Shown: positions 59,583 through 64,000 of the stretch, in pieces | Numbering within the stretch: the first letter of the stretch is position 1 | Layout: every line of letters begins with the position of its first letter | From: Petunia secreta | Lineage: Eukaryota > Streptophyta > Magnoliopsida > Solanales > Solanaceae | Reading direction: 5' to 3' | Assembly: GCA_029990175.1 (NCBI GenBank) | Contig: JARKIP010000021.1 | Coordinates: 18,915,501-18,979,500, forward strand | DNA: 64,000 bases | The notes under the pieces: generated by a model | Told to the model about the DNA's origin: nothing | What the model saw: only the letters and a program-made list of their open reading frames with translations | Databases searched by the model: none | Position numbers and translations under genes: made by a program

Positions 59583-62528
59583 TGTATGTAGATAAAGTAA
59601 TAGCAAGGTCGAAGGTGTGTAATACAGATACTCCAAGTGCTAGAAAGAGAAATATCATAAGAATGAAATAAAATGGAAAGAGGCGAAGAAGCAATCTGAA
59701 GAAGAGAATGTTGCTGGGATGGATAAACATTCAGAAAAAAGTGACAATCAATCTCCAAGTGGTGGAGGAGATGAAACTGAAGTTTCTGAACTTGATAAAC
59801 ATCCAGAAGCATATGACAGTCAATCCACAAGTGGTGGAGTTCCTAATAGTGTTAAAAATCCAGCAGCAAATGATCGACAATCAGTCTACAAGTCGTAGAG
59901 TGGCTGAAAGTGAAGTTGCTAATAGTGCTAAAAATCTAGAAGCTGATGACAACCAATCTACAGGTGGTAGAGTGGCTGAAAGTGATAAAAATCCAGCAGC
60001 AGATAACAATCAATCTCCAGTTGAGGAAACTGGTTTAATGGATGCTGAAGTTGGTGATATTGAACCCCAGATAGGAAAGACTATTGACGATCACTTTGCA
60101 AAAGATATTGTGGTTGAAGAGGCCCGAGTCAAACCCCAATCTGAAGATATTGTGGTTTCATTGGATGAACTCTCCGAAGCAGGAAAACGTAAGGAAAGCA
60201 GGGATGAAGGTGGCGATGGAAAAAGTGCTTCTGCTCATGAGGATGGAAATGGAAATGAATCAGGAGAAGATGAAAGTGGTGAAGAAGAAACTGAAAAAGA
60301 AGGTGAAGAAGAGACTGAAGAAAAAGGTGAAGAAGAAACTAAAGAAGAAGAAGAAATTGATGAAAAAACGGATCAAGAAGGGGATGAAGCCAGGGAGCCT
60401 GAGTGTGAGTCAGACTGTATATCAGTGCCCCAATGCATCAAGGAAATCAACGTTCGAAGGTATCAACTTAAAACTTGGCTTGATGAAATTCCTTCTTTCC
60501 CGTCGAAGATATCTGTTCAATCTAGCATTAAAAACTTTTATTAATTCAACAAGTTGTTGAGATTAGAAAAGAAATTTAAGGAGTCTGTGTTCGGGAAGTT
60601 CCTTGAAATGTCACAATTTTGGTGATTCAATGGACAGATGGTCCACTCCCTACTTCTGCGTAGAATAAATGATAAAAAGTGTCGTGAAGTTTGGTTCTTG
60701 CTTGATGGGAAGCCAGCTTGTTTTTGGCTTAGAGAGTTTGCTCTTATCACTAGGTGTGAGTGTGGTGAATATTACCCAACGATAAAGCAAGGAAAAAGGT
60801 TGTGAGGAAAGGTATAGAATTTATGAAGAACTAACTCATAATTACACCGGTGACGGAATAGCTAAAGTGACAGCGTTGAGGCTTTTGAGATTGTTGAAAA
60901 CTAGTAAAAGATTTAACAAAGAGGCCCGGTTGAAGCTATGCCTTTTGTGGTTTCTCCACACGATATTAATGGTAAATACATCAAAGTCAGTTGAGAAGGA
61001 ATGGGTTTGTATGCAGAGGTGAATCCAAGATTGAACCTTATGGGTTCTAAATTTTTGGATAACAATCTAAAGTACAACTGACTGGTTTCTCGACTTGATT
61101 TTTATACATATTTAATGATTTTTTTAACCAAAAATATGTTGTATATGCTAAACCTACTGGATTCCGCTGAACCCATAGGTTTCTCTTTAAATCCGCCATT
61201 GTTTGTATGGTTGATGATCTTAAGTTCTTCTCCAAGTATCCATGAGGCAGGTTGTACTTCGAGCTGATGATCGAATATTTGAAGCCCGAGCTTGACATGA
61301 CCAAGCATTATAAAACCTTCAGTGAGAAAGTAAAAACACCTGGATATGCTCTTTTTGGCTTGCCCTAGGCATTTTTTTGTAAGTCTACAATAAACCAAGA
61401 GTTAGTTAATTGTTAAGTTTTCATTTTTCGTACTCCCATTAAATCTTTCATCTTAGGCCTAGGTCAATGAAGCATATCCTGCCACTGGAAGAAGAGCTGC
61501 ACTGATAGATAGTTCTCATATGTCGTGCCCTCGGATGCTCAAATGGTACAGAAAAAGGGTTGCTATATCCTTCGACCCATTCATGGAAGGAGAAGATAAA
61601 ATTAAGTTAACCTTGCGCTATTTTCATGTCACTGAATTAGCCAACTTTAAATATCCTTTTAATTTGTAAGAAACGGTATTAATTTGCTCAACTTCTATCG
61701 AGACCGTGCGCCCTTACTTATCCATACTGACAAAGAGGTGCGATTGGGGTGGGAGGATTTATTTGTGCCTTATGCAGATGAAGTTGAGGATGCGTTGGTG
61801 GATGCCCTTAGGGCTAATTTGAAGGGGGCCACAACCATCAAGAAGATTGCTGGTGAAGATGATATGGACGTAGATGGAGAAGAAGATGCAAGAGGTGATG
61901 TAGATATTGGTGGAGCTTGTACAAGAATTGTTGGTGAAGGTGCAAGTCCTTCTAGTAGTGGTGTCAGTGCTGCAGGTCATTCTTTAGTGTTGTGCTCGCT
62001 AAGTTGAAAGTAGTGGAGGCCAAATTGGTTGATGTTGCTAAGCTGGTAGCGTAACAATCGAAGAGGTCAGTATGGAAATACTTGTACCGTCCTTCTGCAT
62101 GGTTGATGAGGCATAGGAAGATGAAGGCAATGGATTGTGGTACAAATGCTAATAACACTTCAATTTTAAGAAAAAAGTTTAGATTCGATCAAGTGGATGC
62201 TGCAGTTGATGCTAAAGTCGATGACAGTGTCAGTGCCAAAGTAGTTGATGGTGAAGTTGATGCCACCAATGACAATGCAAATGCAATTGATGCCGCCAAC
62301 GCAAATATTGGAGTGGAAGCTTGTGTTAATGATAGTGAAGTTCTGATGAAAAATGGTGAGAATGCTGAGGAACAGTTTAATGAAGTGGAGGATCCATCCC
62401 ATGTTGTATTGGAATCTAACTTGAGTGGTGGGGTTGGAGAAGATGTTGAAGACTCCAACTATAGAATTGCGGGTGTCTTGAAGAGTTTGAACAAAGAGTT
62501 GATTGACAATGATGAGAAAAAAGATTGA
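59583..62528 (+). pseudogene. DUF1985-type (ULP/MULE-associated) gene, broken; protease domain absent
   Basis: Coding remnants in order: repeated NQSTSGGVAES and KNPAADN phrases (59700-60030, two frames), a Glu/Lys-rich acidic stretch (60230-60400), and a DUF1985 region (LLRRINDKKCREVWFLLDGK, LREFALITRC; later LLWFLHTILMVN). After a MITE insertion it resumes with FFSKYPWGRLYFELMIEYL, HMSCPRMLKWYRK and an acidic tail with ALVDALRANLKGATTIKK. Stops at 60541, about 60623 and elsewhere, plus frame shifts (about 59885), show that it is dead. The final open part (62082-62528) is Asp/Ala/Asn-rich. No C48 protease core is visible before 64000. It resembles the ULP-type gene at 243-4614 only in the DUF1985 region, so the two represent separate families. 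Confidence 0.75.
61014..61201. mobile_element. 188-bp hAT-type MITE inside the DUF1985 pseudogene
   Basis: Ends CAGAGGTGAATCC and (inverted right end) CAATGGCGGATTT flank a short AT-rich body with inverted GAACC(C)AT words. The 8-bp duplication TTTGTATG lies at 61006-61013 and 61202-61209. The DUF1985 coding sequence breaks at the left duplication and resumes right after the second copy. Confidence 0.9.
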
Positions 62529-63318
62529 TTTTAATTTTTTATTTTGTTTTGATAAATAGTTAACAATTATATTTTTTAGACTTGTCTGGTATTTATTACC
62601 TTATTTTAGTATTAAATTATTGACAATCCATTGTGTTAATGTGTTACATGTTTCCTTTTGCTCAATTCATTTGGCTAGTATTTAAAATACAAGTGATCGT
62701 GGATCCCTAAATAATTTAAAAAATCTGGTGAACCACACCAGTTAATTGTTCACTGTTATAGGTCTATCATCGAAACAGACCTAACTATTGGTTGTAGTTG
62801 TAATTTTATGTGTCTTCGCCTATGTAGTTCGATTTATTATACTATATAAGTTGGATACTATTTGAGCGTTGACCAAATGTGCATAGACTGAAGACAAAAT
62901 ATTTAAATAATTATAACAAAATAGGCGTTTATTAATAAATCCTCCAAAAATGGAATGAGTTCTCAATTAATACCATAAGAAAGTCGCACCCCCGCCCTTT
63001 AGAGATAAGGGTGCAGCAAGAAGTATTCAAAAAGGGCGTCAGAGGCCTCAAACTCATCCGAAGTTGGGGAATGAAATAAAAAAAGATTCTCAAGAGGAAT
63101 ATATCATTAAAACTGCTCTTCCATATAGATCGTCGTGGCATGAACTTTGTCAATAGATTTCTAGCTTTCTATTGATCTTGATTAGTTCTAATAGATATGA
63201 AACTTAGCCAGTAAGCTAAGTAGATTATGCGGTAGGTAATAGAAGCGCGTGGTAGAGTCTAATTGGTCCAATAAGTGGTTCATCTTCACTAACCTTTGTA
63301 AATCTTCAAGTTCATCTC
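62529..63318. other. Intergenic stretch, no gene seen
   Basis: AT-rich, with no recognised domain. The frame at 62932-63153 (minus) is short and lacks supporting features. Confidence 0.5.
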
Positions 63319-63327
63319 TATATAAAT
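63319..63327 (+). promoter_or_regulatory. TATA box of the small gene at 63410
   Basis: TATATAAAT lies 83-91 bp before the ATG, followed by pyrimidine-rich sequence (TGTGTCTCTCTCCC) suited to a transcription start region. Confidence 0.5.
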
Positions 63328-63409
63328 CCCCCAAATATGTGTCTCTCTCCCATTCCATTTTTAGTTCAAACAATCTGCATTCAAAACTATCAATAATTTG
63401 TCCACCAAA

Positions 63410-63673
63410 ATGGCCGGACCATCTAACTCGTGTGATATTGCTAAGAAATTATCGTTTTTGCAAAGCGAGGTTAGTTATATGTGGCACCAAGTGCGGATGA
63501 ATAGAGATTACTTATGGGTAGACACACATGATAGGTTGAATCAAATCAAAGCGATCAACCACAGACTTGATACACTTAGTGTACCACCACATCCTGAGGC
63601 AAATGTCATAAAGGAAGACGCATCTCCACCAAATTCACCAAATGTTAAGGACGACGCTAATCCACCAAACTAG
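63410..63673 (+). CDS. Small hypothetical protein, 87 aa
   Basis: The ATG has an excellent plant initiation context (CACCAAAATGGC). It encodes MAGPSNSCDIAKKLSFLQSE, continues with a hydrophilic, probably helical stretch containing Trp, Tyr and His (about residues 20-55), then a Pro/Asn-rich tail with repeated (E/D)DA.PPN motifs. A TATA box upstream and a plausible short 5' UTR support transcription. I do not recognise the family; it could be lineage-specific, or the first exon of a longer gene or transposon ORF. No signal peptide or membrane segment is apparent. Confidence 0.4.
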   Translation: MAGPSNSCDIAKKLSFLQSEVSYMWHQVRMNRDYLWVDTHDRLNQIKAINHRLDTLSVPPHPEANVIKEDASPPNSPNVKDDANPPN

Positions 63674-64000
63674 TCGTTGTATTATTTTGGAAAGTAATGT
63701 TGTTCAATTTTATGTTTAACCTTTCTAGCCATTATACGTATTGTTAATCTTAGTTTCAGTTATGTTTTTTTATTGTCCACCACTTCTGGTCTATAGAATT
63801 TGAAGCCTCTATATTTTAAGTTTGATTTTATTATTCTACTTGTGGTTTTGATTGTCTACCACAGATGGTGTATTATAAACATATAACAAACTGAGCAAAA
63901 TATTGAATGGAGCACAATGATCAATCAAACAAACAAGATAATTAAATTGCTATCACATTAATAAAATTAACTAGACCCACAATTTACAGACTAAGCAAAA
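63674..64000. other. Right edge of the window, no gene seen
   Basis: AT-rich sequence, probably containing the 3' UTR of the small gene. Nothing else recognised. Confidence 0.4.

Overview
This 64-kb window is plant nuclear DNA, most likely from a Solanaceae species and possibly Nicotiana. The reasons are the AT-rich, transposon-filled intergenic sequence, GT-AG introns, a DYW-class PPR gene, a GH17 beta-1,3-glucanase, and transposon families typical of that family. The species assignment is inference. There is no sign of prokaryotic or organellar sequence.

Layout, left to right. (a) 1-~9150: a Mutator-like element (MULE) of the kind that carries a ULP1-like cysteine protease gene. Its protease gene (+, running to 4614) faces tail-to-tail an uninterrupted four-exon MuDR-type transposase gene (-, 5250-8736). 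(b) ~9150-15480: AT-rich intergenic DNA holding a complete 529-bp TRIM retrotransposon (14295-14823). (c) 15482-17593 (-): an intact PLS-DYW PPR gene. (d) 17594-23526: a MITE cluster, including a 2.6-kb hAT-like element with an 8-bp target-site duplication (TSD) and a Tourist-like MITE ending about 200 bp before the next gene. (e) 23527-34430 (+): an 11-exon TPR/DnaJ co-chaperone gene. Its introns hold a 5'-truncated LINE and a hAT-type MITE, each with a clear TSD. (f) 36158-43120 (-): a 12-exon saccharopine-dehydrogenase-like oxidoreductase gene, convergent with (e). (g) 43545-46106: a CACTA deletion derivative with palindrome-rich ends and an ATG TSD. (h) ~46290-54740: a decayed LINE split by a young Ty1/copia retrotransposon (48889-54091, TSD ATCTG, LTRs differing at 4 of 289 sites). 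(i) 57143-58306 (+): a two-exon secreted beta-1,3-glucanase (PR-2 type). Its upstream region is a diverged triplication split by a 1.16-kb MULE-type foldback element with a 9-bp TSD. (j) ~59580-62528: a second, unrelated-looking DUF1985/ULP-type gene, now a pseudogene with a hAT MITE inserted in its coding part. (k) 63410-63673: a small possible orphan gene with its own TATA box.

The four host genes (PPR, TPR-DnaJ, saccharopine-dehydrogenase-like, glucanase) are independent housekeeping or defence genes and do not form a pathway. The coding exons of these four were joined by hand. Reading frame is maintained across every junction (TPR-DnaJ 1299 aa, oxidoreductase 460 aa, glucanase 347 aa, MULE transposase 744 aa). 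The most unusual features are the MULE with its strand-symmetric TGTATC/TGTTTC motif load, the intact TRIM, the layered glucanase promoter, and the nested transposons on the right-hand side.
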